In this document: positions 63,772 to 64,000 of the stretch, in pieces
How the letters are laid out: each line of letters opens with the position of its first letter
Numbering within the stretch: the first letter of the stretch is position 1
NCBI GenBank assembly: GCA_947044365.1
Contig: OX345641.1
Coordinates: 1,037,960 to 1,101,959 of the forward strand
Source of the DNA: Petrosia ficiformis
Lineage: Eukaryota > Porifera > Demospongiae > Haplosclerida > Petrosiidae
Length of the DNA: 64,000 nt
Direction: 5' to 3'
The notes under the pieces: model-generated
Seen by the model: the letters and a program-made list of their open reading frames with translations, nothing else
What the model was told of the DNA's origin: nothing
Databases searched by the model: none
Position numbers and translations under genes: made by a program

Positions 63772-64000
63772 CTTAAAATACATTTTAATAGTGTTTTTCA
63801 TGTTAACTTTCAATATATTACTATTTTGTGAGTTAGATCACCGTGCTTCTCTAGCCCTTCCCGTATAGCGGGATATTTTCATGAGGTCTAATTTTCAAGT
63901 TTTTTGATGATACAGAGCCATTCCATGAATATTTAACTCACAAGAATTTATTGTCATGGGTCTAGTTTTAGCAATATTGATTGAAAAATAAAATTTTGGC

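Overview
This window looks like nuclear DNA of an AT-rich animal genome with very long introns. Spliced exons, GT-AG introns, metazoan protein families (a GALNS-type lysosomal sulfatase, RIO kinase 3, EMC2, myosin-phosphatase-type ankyrin proteins), tRNA-derived SINEs, hAT and piggyBac-type elements and dense microsatellites all point that way. An early-branching animal such as a sponge would fit, but that is an inference; no sequence here proves the lineage.

Layout. (1) 1-48980, plus strand: the 3' part of a GALNS/ARSA-type sulfatase gene. Seven exons (777 coding nt, 258 residues plus stop) are spread over 41 kb. The N-terminal half, with the formylglycine cysteine, must lie upstream of the window. 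(2) Nested on the minus strand in its 13.5-kb intron are two intronless paralogous genes (17775-18743 and 19807-20766). They encode ankyrin proteins of about 320 residues with a PP1-docking RVxF-like motif, and each has its own TATA box. (3) 50348-61911, minus strand: a complete nine-exon RIOK3 gene (559 residues). (4) 62179 onward, plus strand: the first three exons of EMC2, running off the window. RIOK3 and EMC2 are head to head, 267 bp apart, and probably share a bidirectional promoter.

Almost everything else is repeat. Short non-autonomous elements come in several families: a GTTCAC family (MITE-A), a TGTACA-CAGAG family (MITE-B), a hairpin family (MITE-C), nested palindromes, hAT-type elements with 8-bp target duplications, a TTAA-flanked piggyBac-type element and a tRNA-derived SINE. 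Tandem repeats range from dinucleotides to units of 113-230 bp. A recurring theme is that a segment inside a transposable element has been amplified into a tandem array: 70 bp x about 35 inside a 3.2-kb hAT deletion derivative, 68 bp x 5 and x about 19 inside two MITE-A copies, and 79 bp x 3 inside a MITE-B copy.

The genes do not form one pathway. The sulfatase is a lysosomal hydrolase, RIOK3 an atypical cytosolic kinase, EMC2 a scaffold of the ER membrane insertase, and the ankyrin proteins are probable phosphatase regulators. The clearest regulatory links are the shared RIOK3/EMC2 promoter and the nesting of the ankyrin pair inside a sulfatase intron.
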